From assembly GCA_013002305.1 (NCBI GenBank), contig JABDKG010000043.1:1-64000 (forward strand): 64,000 nt of DNA, read 5' to 3'. Made by a program: the position numbers and the translations under genes. The first letter of the stretch is position 1, and each line of letters begins with the position of its first letter. Shown here piece after piece: positions 1-6,888 of this stretch. Origin of the DNA: Hellea sp. (GTDB lineage: Bacteria; Pseudomonadota; Alphaproteobacteria; Caulobacterales; Maricaulaceae). Below the pieces are notes generated by a model, which saw nothing but the letters and a program-made list of their open reading frames with translations, made no database searches and had not been told where the DNA came from.

Positions 1-654
1 ATCTTCGACGGGCGCGCCTTGGCGGTAGCGCCGGATCAGCCCGAAATTGCGCCAGCCCCGGCGCATAAATCCGTCGCGCTCATATTTGGCCGCCGAGCTC
101 GTGATCGCGCCCTTGATGCGCCGCAGCCGCCTTCGCCCTCGCCCGGCAGTTATCGCTTCAATTATTTTAACATCCTCGAACAGGGGCAAATCCGGATAGC
201 CGCCGACCGCCTCATAAAGCGCGCGCGAGATTAGAAGCCCCTGATCGCCATATGGCAAAGCCCAGGCCCGGCTGCGCAGCTGGGCGCAGGCCTCGATGAT
301 CCGCGCCCCGAGGCGCGAACTATCGAGCCGCAGCTTAAAATGACCGGCCTTGTCCGGATTGTTTTGGATATGATCATCGATTAGCGCGCGCCAGTTCTCC
401 GGCAGTCGGCTATCAGCATGGAGAAAGAGCAGCCACTCGGCGTCCAGCGCCAGCCGAACGCCGCGCCGCAATTGCGCCCCGCGCGACGCCGTCCCGATCG
501 CCAGATTAACGCCGAACCCCGCCGCCGCCTTTAGGCTCTCATCGTCTGAAAACCCGTCACTGACAATGATCCGTTCAACACCGCCGGAGAGCTGCGACAA
601 AAGCCGCGCCAGCCCGCCTGCATTATTTAGATTGGGAATGATAACCGTGATCAT
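1..654 (-). CDS. family 2 glycosyltransferase (TIGR04283-like), 3' end outside the window
   Basis: The frame is open from an ATG at 654 to the left edge (218 codons, no stop), so the C-terminus is missing. The ORF track omits it because it runs off the end. The protein starts MITVIIPNLNN, has FLHADS in the middle and YGDQG followed by GGYPDLPLFEDV. This order is typical of GT-A family 2 enzymes of the TIGR04283 type, which transfer a nucleotide-sugar-derived residue; the acceptor is unknown. The start lies just inside a degenerate palindromic element whose sequence supplies the only SD-like stretch (TAAGG). A paralogous 5' fragment lies at 4258-4423. Glycosyltransferase assignment is secure; substrate is not. 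Confidence 0.85.
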   Translation of the reverse strand, partial: MITVIIPNLNNAGGLARLLSQLSGGVERIIVSDGFSDDESLKAAAGFGVNLAIGTASRGAQLRRGVRLALDAEWLLFLHADSRLPENWRALIDDHIQNNPDKAGHFKLRLDSSRLGARIIEACAQLRSRAWALPYGDQGLLISRALYEAVGGYPDLPLFEDVKIIEAITAGRGRRRLRRIKGAITSSAAKYERDGFMRRGWRNFGLIRRYRQGAPVED

Positions 655-657
655 AGG

Positions 658-810
658 TCCAAACCTTACCCCGCATGCGCGGCCGAGCGAAGCGAAATCC
701 GCCGTCCCGTTTCAACCCGGCGGTTGGATGGGCGCCCAAACATTGGAATGGCGGATTACGGACGATGTCCTAATCCGCCCTACGGGCTTGGGTTAATCCG
801 GTGTATTTTA
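658..810. repeat. degenerate copy of the 177-bp palindromic element
   Basis: It shares the core motifs of the element family: an imperfect 'ttaccccg' arm, 'gaaatccgccgtcccgtttcaa', 'taatccgccctacggg' and 'gggttaatccggtgta'. The terminal ACCAAGT end is lost on the glycosyltransferase side. It fills the gap between the kinase-like gene and the glycosyltransferase. Confidence 0.75.
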
Positions 811-819
811 TGCGCGCTT

Positions 820-1818
820 TTATCGCCGGACATCAAGGCTTTCATTGCCCATGGCGTAATAGACGTCATTAATACTGACGAGATTGAAATCACCCCGGAT
901 CGAATGTTTCAGCGCGCTCGCGGCGGCGGCGAATTCGATATTATCCTGACGCGCCATATCGGTTATCAGCCCGTGTAAAAGCCCAACCGCAAAGGCGTCT
1001 CCGCCGCCAATCCGGTCGACAATTCCGGCAACATTATAGGGCCGCGATTCCCAGCGGTCGGTACGGGTTACGAGCTCGGCGGATATACGGTGGTGGTCCA
1101 TCGTTATGGTTTCGCGCGTGGTCGCGGCAAGCGCGCGCAGCTCCGGGAACTCTTTGAGCGCGATTTTAAAAGCCTCGGCGCGGTCTTTAATCGTCTGCCC
1201 CATAACCAGACTAATATCGCGTTCATTAATCAGGGCGAGCGTGGCATAGCTCAGAATTTCGCGAATGATCGCCGGACCGTCGCCCTTCCAGTTTTCCCAC
1301 AGATAGGCTCTGTAATTCCCATCGAACGAGACCTTGACGCCCGCCGCTTTGGCCGCTTTGACCGCGCGCAACGCCGCCTTGGTTCCGTTCTCGCCTATGG
1401 CCGGCGTAATGCCCGACATGTGTAGCCAGGTCGCGCCCTTCAGGACGTCATCCCAGTCAATCGCATCCGCGCCAGCCAGCGCAAAGGCCGAATCTTTGCG
1501 ATCATACTCGATACGCGAAGGCCGAACGGCGGCGCCGAAACTCATAAAATATAAACCCATGCGCCCCGGAACCGAAAGCACCGCACTTGTATCGACATTA
1601 TATTTTCGCAGCTCCGCCAATGCAGCGCGGCCCAGTGCGTTGCTCGGCAATATTGTCGCCATAACGCTGTGATGTCCGAATTGCGCCAAAGACGCGGAAA
1701 CATTGGCTTCGGCGCCGCCGACATGAACATTCAGCTTCCCGGTTTGCAGAAGCTGTTCGCCGTCCGGCGCAGCCAAACGCAATAGAACTTCCCCGAAACA
1801 GACTATTTTATGAGCCAT
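820..1818 (-). CDS. PfkB-family sugar kinase, probably 2-dehydro-3-deoxygluconokinase
   Basis: 332 residues, the usual length for ribokinase/PfkB kinases. The N-terminus has the GGAEANVSASLAQFG substrate-binding signature, and the C-terminal region has DRIGGGDAFAVGLL, the anion-hole/catalytic-Asp motif. The pattern FGEVLLRLAAP plus GGAEANV is most like 2-keto-3-deoxygluconate kinase (KdgK), which makes KDPG-type intermediates from KDG using ATP in the cytosol. No other Entner-Doudoroff or uronate gene is visible nearby, so the substrate is inferred from family resemblance only. It is flanked on both sides by palindromic elements, so it may have been separated from its original neighbours. Confidence 0.85.
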   Translation of the reverse strand: MAHKIVCFGEVLLRLAAPDGEQLLQTGKLNVHVGGAEANVSASLAQFGHHSVMATILPSNALGRAALAELRKYNVDTSAVLSVPGRMGLYFMSFGAAVRPSRIEYDRKDSAFALAGADAIDWDDVLKGATWLHMSGITPAIGENGTKAALRAVKAAKAAGVKVSFDGNYRAYLWENWKGDGPAIIREILSYATLALINERDISLVMGQTIKDRAEAFKIALKEFPELRALAATTRETITMDHHRISAELVTRTDRWESRPYNVAGIVDRIGGGDAFAVGLLHGLITDMARQDNIEFAAAASALKHSIRGDFNLVSINDVYYAMGNESLDVRR

Positions 1819-1892
1819 ATTCGCCCCTCAATCCATTGAAGCAGTCTATCCCGTTACCGCGGATTTTTCAATGGCTGCTGATGCGTCTATCC

Positions 1893-2107
1893 AACAAGTA
1901 CCCCGGATCAAGTTTCTACCTTACCCCGTAGGGCGGATAGAGCGAAGCGAAATCCGCCGTCCCGTTTCAAATGGTTTTTTCCAAAAAATATCCTCGCCGT
2001 CAGAACGGCGCATTTCGAGCGCGATGCGCTTTCTATACGCCCTACGGGTTTAGGTTAATCCGTGGTACTTGGTTGGTACGGGGTTGGGTTAATCCGTGGT
2101 ACTTGGT
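1893..2107. mobile_element. MITE-like palindromic element with a duplicated right end
   Basis: Starts AACAAGTACCCCGGAT (one mismatch to the family terminal repeat) and carries the inner arms 'ccccgtagggcgga' and 'cgccctacgggtt'. The right end 'taatccgtggtacttggt' occurs twice, ending near 2073 and at 2107, as if two element ends had been fused. The second end abuts RHS coding sequence. It lies upstream of the kinase-like gene. Confidence 0.8.
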
Positions 2108-2297
2108 GACAGGCCGGTCGGCCGGTCGGTGGCGTCATAGTTGAAGTTAATCCCGCCAATGGATTTAACATTACCGCGGCTGTCATAGGTCAGGCCGCGC
2201 GTGCCGGTCTCGCCTGTATCGACGGACTGGGTGACGCGGTTAAAGTTATTATAGCTCATCGCTATATGGCGCGCGCCATCGATAGTAACGCTAATTT
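2108..2297 (-). pseudogene. RHS core fragment, cut by a palindromic element
   Basis: Translating the minus strand gives RHS/YD-type sequence including SYNNFNRVTQSVD, GLTYDSRGNVKSIGG and NYDATDRPTGLS. The last part matches the N-terminus of the RHS gene at 7542-8801 (RGNVTSLGG, NYDATDRPTGLSGDESG). Reading is lost exactly after 'GLS', where the element terminal repeat begins. The fragment starts right after the stop codon of the membrane immunity gene at 2298. This is the layout expected for a leftover core repeat behind a displaced tip/immunity pair. It has no start codon context and is probably not translated. Confidence 0.85.
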
Positions 2298-2540
2298 CTA
2301 GTTACGCTTATCCTTCAACAGCATAAAGGTAATAAATACCGATCCGACAGAAGCGATTAATATACTTATAAGATTTCGTCTAAAAAATATATCCCACTCC
2401 AACACTTTCCCAGCCTGATCGCAGGCTTGAAAACCGTCACAGAAGAAACGATATCCATTTATCATAGACCAAATAACTCCCATTGCAAAAGTAACGATAA
2501 ACACAGTGCAATAAGTTTTAAAAATAGAACGCTTTGTCAT
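2298..2540 (-). CDS. small two-TM membrane protein, candidate immunity protein (copy B)
   Basis: 80 residues with two hydrophobic segments (about 8-26 and 57-75) around a conserved middle, INGYRFFCDGFQACD. It is paralogous to the 86-residue protein at 3585-3845 (NGYRYFCDGLQACD at the same place). Each is preceded on the same strand by a short Gly/Ala-rich tail ending E(V/I)ID, so the pair looks like an RHS toxin tip plus inner-membrane immunity protein. No database family is recognised. A membrane immunity protein would fit a toxin acting on the membrane, which is inference. Confidence 0.7.
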   Translation of the reverse strand: MTKRSIFKTYCTVFIVTFAMGVIWSMINGYRFFCDGFQACDQAGKVLEWDIFFRRNLISILIASVGSVFITFMLLKDKRN

Positions 2541-2552
2541 ATAGTTACGCCC

Positions 2553-2645
2553 TTACGGTTCTTCATCTATTATCTCAACAGCAGTCCCACCAGCAACTTC
2601 TCCCGATGCTGCACCAAGTGCGGCACCTCCGCTGGAGAGATGTCT
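2553..2645 (-). pseudogene. orphan RHS C-terminal toxin tip (copy B, last 30 residues)
   Basis: The minus strand upstream of the membrane protein reads SSGGAALGAASGEVAGG and ends in EIIDEEP-stop. It aligns with the end of the tip at 3853-4080 (SNGGAALGAAIGEATSG... EVIDD). The frame runs back into the element at 2646, where an in-frame TGA stops it, so there is no start codon. It is a silent remnant whose 5' part has been replaced by the element. The immunity ORF begins 12 bases after the stop. Confidence 0.65.
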
Positions 2646-2822
2646 ACCAAGTACCCCGGATCAAAATTCAACCTTACCCCGTAGGGCGGATTAGCGATAG
2701 CGTAATCCGCCGTCCCGTTTCAAATGATTGCTTCCAGAAAAAATTCTCACCGTCAGGATGGCGCATTTCGGGCTTTGCCCTCTATACGCCCTACGGGTTT
2801 GGGTTAATCCGGTGTACTTGGT
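2646..2822. mobile_element. 177-bp MITE-like palindromic element, intact copy
   Basis: Bounded by ACCAAGTACCCCGGATC at the left and CCGGTGTACTTGGT at the right, which are inverted repeats. Inside are a second inverted pair (CCCGTAGGGCG / CGCCCTACGGG) and a hairpin, GGCGGATTA-gcgatagcg-TAATCCGCC. Same length as the copies at 4081 and 5337. No transposase is encoded. No clear target-site duplication is visible. Confidence 0.85.
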
Positions 2823-2893
2823 GGCGATTGACGAGGGTTTTCTCGAGGATATTACCAAGGGATTTATATTTGAATGTGCCGAGGCCGTCCCTG

Positions 2894-3340
2894 TCAAAAC
2901 TTTTTCAAAGAATCATGCTTAATAAAATGATACTCTTTGGTCGCGGGTCCGCTGCATTTCAAAAGTGGGAAAAACTCTTTGGTCTTTTTTGAAACTAACG
3001 ATTCTTCGAAATATTTTTTTCTAACATGCTCACTCGTGGGATCTAGGAACGATGAAATATAATACTCTATGTATTTTTGATCGTGCTCTCCGAGCATTCT
3101 CAATTCACCCGATCTAATACTTGCAGTAAATTCACTTTTCCAGATTGGATCACCCAACCTCATCCAACTGAGAAACCGAAATAAGTTTTCATACACCGTA
3201 GATTTTACAACAGAATCAATCGGGTTTGGATATAACTCTGAAATTTTTTCAAAGTTTTCATTTGAATAATAGGCAGCACTCTTCTTCAAGTTTTTCATTA
3301 TTATAGGTTCGAGCAAATTATATAATAGGTTTTTAAACAT
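2894..3340 (-). CDS. unknown protein, candidate immunity gene for orphan tip C
   Basis: The track starts at a TTG (3394), but an ATG at 3340 is more likely because the reading frame of the upstream toxin tip ends at 3349, leaving an 8-base gap. That gives about 148 residues, lysine- and aromatic-rich, AT-rich in base composition and unlike the neighbouring metabolic genes. No signal peptide or TM segment is obvious. Position right after an RHS-style tip is the only reason to call it immunity; no family is recognised. The 70 bases between its stop and the element ending at 2822 hold nothing I can identify. Confidence 0.6.
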   Translation of the reverse strand: MFKNLLYNLLEPIIMKNLKKSAAYYSNENFEKISELYPNPIDSVVKSTVYENLFRFLSWMRLGDPIWKSEFTASIRSGELRMLGEHDQKYIEYYISSFLDPTSEHVRKKYFEESLVSKKTKEFFPLLKCSGPATKEYHFIKHDSLKKF

Positions 3341-3348
3341 AATTTTTG

Positions 3349-3495
3349 TTAGTCCCCATGATCTCCCAATGATCTTAAAAATCTTTTTATCCAATTATCG
3401 TTTTGTCTTGCCGCTGATTCCGTATGATCAATAATTCTTTGTATAAGTGGATCGCCTCCGGGATGAGGTGCTTCACCTGGTAAAGTGTTAGGGTC
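3349..3495 (-). pseudogene. orphan RHS-type C-terminal tip (C)
   Basis: An open frame of 48 residues reads DPNTLPGEAPHPGGDP and ends NWIKRFLRSLGDHGD-stop. Proline/glycine-rich linkers like this are usual where an RHS core gives way to its variable tip. The frame enters the palindrome at 3490-3597 and meets a stop there, so no start codon is available. It is followed by an AT-rich unknown ORF in immunity position. Too short to be an intact toxin; a remnant is the best reading. Confidence 0.5.
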
Positions 3496-3597
3496 AGGAT
3501 TTGGCCCACATAATTAGTCGTAAAAACAGAGCTTTAGCGTCGAAGTGGGCCACAAGGCACGCTTCGCTTTATCTTGTTAAACAACTAATCTGACCCA
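3490..3597. repeat. second type of palindromic repeat, about 108 bp
   Basis: Ends GGGTCAG and CTGACCC are inverted repeats. Inside, ATTAGTCGT pairs with ACAACTAAT, and the centre has 'agcgtcgaagtg' against 'cacgcttcgct'. It differs from the 177-bp family. It overlaps the last codons (NGSD-stop) of the membrane protein at 3585 and cuts tip C at its 5' side. Confidence 0.6.
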
Positions 3598-3845
3598 TTT
3601 CCTCCCTTTCCCTTATCCTTCACGAACATAAATGTGATAAAGGCTGACATAGCTACCAACCATAACAAAGTTAAAAGCTCTCGCTTCCAAAACACATCCC
3701 AGCTTAAAACCTGACCAGTGTTATCACACGCTTGGAGGCCGTCACAAAAGTAACGATACCCATTGATGACTGACCAGATTGTGCCGGCAACGAACAGTAT
3801 TAAAAATACTATGAGATAAACTTTAGCGATGTATCGTTTATTCAT
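3585..3845 (-). CDS. small two-TM membrane protein, candidate immunity protein (copy A)
   Basis: 86 residues with hydrophobic segments at about 8-27 and 57-75, clearly paralogous to the protein at 2298-2540 (shared IWSxINGYRxFCDGxQACD and ITFM near the end). The ATG at 3845 lies 7 bases after the stop of the Gly/Ala-rich tip, suggesting translational coupling; an AAGG sits upstream. The last residues (GGNGSD) come from the palindrome at 3490-3597, so the 3' end was altered by that repeat compared with copy B. Role as immunity protein is inferred from position and duplication with the tip. Confidence 0.7.
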   Translation of the reverse strand: MNKRYIAKVYLIVFLILFVAGTIWSVINGYRYFCDGLQACDNTGQVLSWDVFWKRELLTLLWLVAMSAFITFMFVKDKGKGGNGSD

Positions 3846-3852
3846 TTTGGCG

Positions 3853-4080
3853 CTACCTTTCCAGCCTGTCGTCTATGACTTCCATGGTAGTTCCGCTGGT
3901 TGCTTCCCCAATAGCGGCACCTAAAGCAGCTCCACCATTAGACAAGTTGCCCGCACCGCCAAAGCCAGAGGCACCCGTTAACGCACGACCCGCAAGGTTG
4001 CCCGCTCCAGCTCCAAGTGCTGCACCAGCTCCGGCTTGCGCACCTGCGGAGACAACTCCCAATCCATCAACTGTTCCTGT
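3853..4080 (-). pseudogene. orphan RHS C-terminal toxin tip (copy A), Gly/Ala-rich
   Basis: 75 open codons starting at the element boundary. The translation is strikingly Gly/Ala-rich (GAQAGAGAALGAGAGNLAG) and ends EVIDDRLER-stop. Its last 30 residues align with tip B at 2553-2645. Glycine-zipper-like stretches of this kind can insert into membranes, and the partner is a two-TM protein, so a membrane-active toxin is possible but unproven. The upstream frame meets TGA inside the element, so it has no start. The track ORF 3853..4335 extends through the repeat and is not real over that part. Confidence 0.65.
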
Positions 4081-4257
4081 ACCAAGTACCCCGGATAAAA
4101 ATACAACCTTACCCCGTAGGGCGGATAGAGCGAAGCGAAATCCGCCGTCCCGTTTCAACCAAGAGGGCGCGACCCAAAACCGCAACAATTGCCCGGCGCA
4201 TTTCGGGCTTTGCCCTCTATACGCCCTACGGGTTTGGATTAATCCGGTGTACTCGGT
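4081..4257. mobile_element. 177-bp MITE-like palindromic element, intact copy
   Basis: Left end ACCAAGTACCCCGGAT, right end ATCCGGTGTACTCGGT (one mismatch). Same length and inner arms as the copies at 2646 and 5337. It separates tip A from the glycosyltransferase fragment and truncates the latter. Confidence 0.85.
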
Positions 4258-4423
4258 TGACCCCGCGCCGCATTTGCGCCCCGCGTCTCGCGGCCAGGCG
4301 CAAGCTCTCATCGCCGGAGAGGCCATCACTGACAATCACAGAAATATCCGCCCCTGCCAGCTGCGCCAAAAGCCGCGACAGCGCCGCCTCATTATTCAAA
4401 TTAGGGATAATCACCGAAACCAT
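4258..4423 (-). pseudogene. 5' fragment of a family 2 glycosyltransferase
   Basis: The minus strand reads MVSVIIPNLNNEAALSRLL, IVSDGLSGDESL and RGAQMRRGV, parallel to the start of the gene at 1-654 (MITVIIPNLNN..., RGAQLRRGV). About 13 codons between DESL and RGAQ are missing relative to that gene. The sequence stops at the element terminal repeat at 4257. The upstream sequence also resembles the element preceding the full copy. It is a diverged, truncated segmental duplicate. Confidence 0.85.
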
Positions 4424-4426
4424 AGG

Positions 4427-4576
4427 GCCCAACCCTACTCCGCGCGCGCAGTATGGCGAAGCGAAAAACGGTGGGTTGGTTTAATTGGGCGGTTTTGGAC
4501 CAAAACCGCAATATCGGGCCAACGCTGCGCTCTGATTCGCCCTACGATAAGGCATTTATCCAGGGTAGTTTGTAAG
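4427..4576. repeat. strongly degenerate copy of the palindromic element
   Basis: Weak matches: 'aaccctactccgc', 'ggcgaagcgaaaaacgg', 'aaaaccgcaatatcgggcc', 'gattcgccctacg'. Its place relative to the glycosyltransferase fragment matches that of the copy at 658-810 relative to the full gene. Confidence 0.5.
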
Positions 4577-4604
4577 TGAATGGATGATCCGCTATTACAA
4601 ATAT

Positions 4605-5066
4605 CTAACTTGTTTCGTCCTGATAGAACACGCAGAATACTTCTTCATTTTCTTCAACAATACATTTTACAATAAAATCCCGTTCTGGGAACTCAATGTT
4701 CAACTTGGCCCTCCACATTTTTTCCATAGAAAATCCTAAGTATTTTTGTTTTTGAAAATCCAATTCTTCAAATATGCTATCAATACATACTAGATTCATC
4801 CAAAAGTCTGGGCCCTTGTCGTGCGGTTCGGAAGCAATTGTACTTTCATACTTTTGTATAGAAAATTCATCACTTAAGAATACACGGTCTTTAAATAACA
4901 AAAATTCGGGCCAACAGACTTCAACAAAGGCCAATATAAAGTCGGGGTCTATGGACTGTGTTTTCTGAAGAATATGAACGTAATCGAACACTGAAAAATT
5001 TTTTCCAATGTTAGCGTCATTCCATTTTTCGAGATTTGAAAATGGTGGTAGATTTTTGATATTCAA
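4605..5066 (-). CDS. candidate immunity protein for orphan tip D, unknown family
   Basis: 153 residues starting at a TTG at 5066, two codons' distance from nothing: the tip stop codon (TAA, 5067-5069) abuts it directly. A strong GGAGGTGA lies five bases upstream, which supports the TTG start. The protein is acidic and aromatic-rich (NLEKWNDANIGKNFSVFDY, WRAKLNIEFPERDF) with no signal peptide or TM segment, so it is probably cytosolic, as expected for immunity to a nuclease-like or other cytosolic toxin. AT-rich compared with neighbours. Immunity role is inferred from position. Confidence 0.7.
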   Translation of the reverse strand: MNIKNLPPFSNLEKWNDANIGKNFSVFDYVHILQKTQSIDPDFILAFVEVCWPEFLLFKDRVFLSDEFSIQKYESTIASEPHDKGPDFWMNLVCIDSIFEELDFQKQKYLGFSMEKMWRAKLNIEFPERDFIVKCIVEENEEVFCVFYQDETS

Positions 5067-5336
5067 TTATTCACCTCCTGGGATTTCTTCTGGTAGCGGT
5101 TTTCGCACCGTCGCTTTCCCCGGAAAAGGCGTACCGTCTGGCGCGAAATTCAATTCGTTTTCTTTCACGTTTGGACGAGGTATGTCACCATGAGATTGTC
5201 CAGAGCCGCGATATTGTTTGTAGGTACCGTCTCCATTATGTGTTGTATACTGCCCATTTGGACCTGGCTTTTCGATTATTGTGTGAGGCGCACCTTTTGC
5301 TTCAGGCAGCGGGTCTGGACGACTACTTCTATTCTT
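5067..5336 (-). pseudogene. orphan RHS C-terminal toxin tip (D), possibly Ntox24-like
   Basis: 89 open codons in frame with the immunity start. The translation has a proline-rich linker (SSRPDPLPEAKGAPHT) followed by GQYTTHNGDGTYKQYRGSG, HGDIPRPNVKE and ends KPLPEEIPGGE-stop. This motif series is one I associate with a described polymorphic-toxin C-terminal domain group (type 24-like, from memory). The domain itself looks nearly complete. The frame is closed by a TGA in the adjoining element, so it needs recombination with an RHS core to be expressed. Confidence 0.7.
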
Positions 5337-5513
5337 ACCAAGTACCCCGGATCAAAATTCAACCTTACCCCGTAGGGCGGATTAGCGATAGCGTAATCCG
5401 CCGTCCCGTTTCAACCGGATGGTTTCGGCCCAAACCCGCAACATCGGCTTGGTGCATTTCGGGCTTCGCCCTCTATACGCCCTACGGGGTTGGACTTAAT
5501 CCGAGTACTTGGT
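5337..5513. mobile_element. 177-bp MITE-like palindromic element, intact copy
   Basis: Left end ACCAAGTACCCCGGATC, right end CCGAGTACTTGGT. Same length and inner inverted arms as the copies at 2646 and 4081, with a variable middle ('accggatggtttcggcccaa'). It lies between tip D and the Gly-rich lipoprotein gene. Confidence 0.85.
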
Positions 5514-5613
5514 TACCATCGACACAGCCGCTTCCATTCGCATCAGGTTCCCCATAATTGCGACCTATATCAAAATGAGGTATAGTGAGGCCTCAACTGC
5601 GAAGGGGCGAAAC
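5514..5613. other. upstream region of the Gly-rich lipoprotein gene
   Basis: The track extends the next ORF to 5509, inside the element, but the first 35 codons lack a signal peptide. The ATG at 5614 gives one at once, so these bases are read as leader. No clear promoter was identified. Confidence 0.4.
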
Positions 5614-6888
5614 ATGGTCGTAGGAGTGTCAAAAGGTTTTCTAAAGCTTTCCACGGCGATACTCGTAGCGACGAGCCTGGTAGCATGCCCTGATGGCGAC
5701 CAAACCGAAAACGAGGAAAACCCGAACTCTCCGGAATTGACCGCCGCGCAGGCCGCTTGCCAATTGCCGGAACTGCCCGGTCTGGACCGCGCCGGGACAG
5801 TGCCCGATACTGCATATTTTGTGAATGGCCAAAAAGTTAAAAGGGGTCTATCGCTAACCGGTGATACCATCGTGGCCAACCATAAGGACATTTCCCCATA
5901 TTACCTTATATTCAAAAGCGTAGACCCAAACGGTTTCGAAAAGGCGGGATATTCTCTGACTATTATTAGCGAGACCGACGATATTACCCTAGAATCCAGC
6001 GTGCCAATTAATGCCGGAACCCGTCAGATCGATAAAAACAGCACAAATGGCAAAGACGGAGGCCCAATCAAGTTTTTAGCGCCGCAGGGCTCGATTACAA
6101 TTTCAGGAAACATCAACGGCAACAGGGGTAGTATTTTCGGCGGCGATGGCGGCGATATTATCTTTTGTGCCAGAGATAAAATCTCAATCGAGACGGGCGC
6201 TTTTATTGTTGCCGGTCACGGCGGAAGCTACGCCCAAGACGCGAAAAACGACATTACCGAAAAAAATCACACCCTTATCGGACGACGTGGCGGCCGCGGC
6301 GGTAATATTTATTTCATCGGTACCGGACCTGCCCCTGTCACTGTGACGATAAACGGACGGGTCACCGCGGGAAAAGGCGGAGCCGGCGAAGCCGCGGACA
6401 TTACCGGTGGAATAGGCAATCGATCCATAACCGGACATGGCGGGACTGGCGGCGAAGGCGGGACCGCATATTTTGACAACGCGACCGCTACAATTGCAAA
6501 AGCCGAATATTTACGACCGGGCGACGGCGGCAATGGTGGCAACGCCAGCGTCTGGGGGTCGGACGGCGAAAGCGGACCCCCGCCTAGCGACGGCGGCAAC
6601 GCGGTTGCCGAAGGCGGCTGGGGCGGAGCCGCCGGGAAAATACCGCTCAATGGATTTGGTGCTAAACACGGTAACGGCGGAAACGCTCGGGCTTACGCTG
6701 GACGCGGAGGTACGGATCCCGGCGGAACCATAACAGCGGCGTCCGGGTCAGCCTCGGCGTTTGGAGGCGGCAGCGGAACCGGCAAACGAACGAATACAAA
6801 ACCGGTCGAAACGCCCCCTGACCCATCCGGAACCGGAGTTTCTGCGGCCCAAGACGGCGAACCGGGACCCGTACAAAAAACACCGTAG
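5614..6888 (+). CDS. glycine-rich exported lipoprotein, unknown function
   Basis: 424 residues from the ATG at 5614, preceded by GAAGGGG. The N-terminus is a lipoprotein signal ending LVATSLVAC. The first third of the mature protein is ordinary; from about residue 150 on it is full of GGxGG motifs (GGDGGDIIF, GGRGGNIYF, GHGGTGGEGGT, GDGGNGGNA), spaced as in right-handed beta-helix or PE-PGRS-like surface proteins. The only gene on the plus strand in this region. Its stop codon (ccg-tag) lies in the degenerate element at 6884, so the original C-terminus may have been lost. Function unknown. Confidence 0.75.
   Translation: MVVGVSKGFLKLSTAILVATSLVACPDGDQTENEENPNSPELTAAQAACQLPELPGLDRAGTVPDTAYFVNGQKVKRGLSLTGDTIVANHKDISPYYLIFKSVDPNGFEKAGYSLTIISETDDITLESSVPINAGTRQIDKNSTNGKDGGPIKFLAPQGSITISGNINGNRGSIFGGDGGDIIFCARDKISIETGAFIVAGHGGSYAQDAKNDITEKNHTLIGRRGGRGGNIYFIGTGPAPVTVTINGRVTAGKGGAGEAADITGGIGNRSITGHGGTGGEGGTAYFDNATATIAKAEYLRPGDGGNGGNASVWGSDGESGPPPSDGGNAVAEGGWGGAAGKIPLNGFGAKHGNGGNARAYAGRGGTDPGGTITAASGSASAFGGGSGTGKRTNTKPVETPPDPSGTGVSAAQDGEPGPVQKTP

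Noticed and set aside
2691-2922. ORFs at 2691-2897 (-) and 2728-2922 (+)
   Set aside because: Mostly element sequence plus a 70-bp tail without codon-level or motif support.
3875-4579. 234-residue plus-strand ORF, Pro/Ala-rich
   Set aside because: It is the antisense of tip A, an intact element and the glycosyltransferase fragment; its composition comes from antisense Gly/Ala codons and repeat sequence.
2534-5557. Several ORFs sharing the peptide 'PRIKIQPYPVGRI' or 'YPGSKFNLTP'
   Set aside because: The shared peptides are translations of the 177-bp element, not a protein family.
5509-5613. Upstream extension of the Gly-rich lipoprotein
   Set aside because: It would start inside an element and bury the signal peptide; the ATG at 5614 gives a proper lipoprotein leader.
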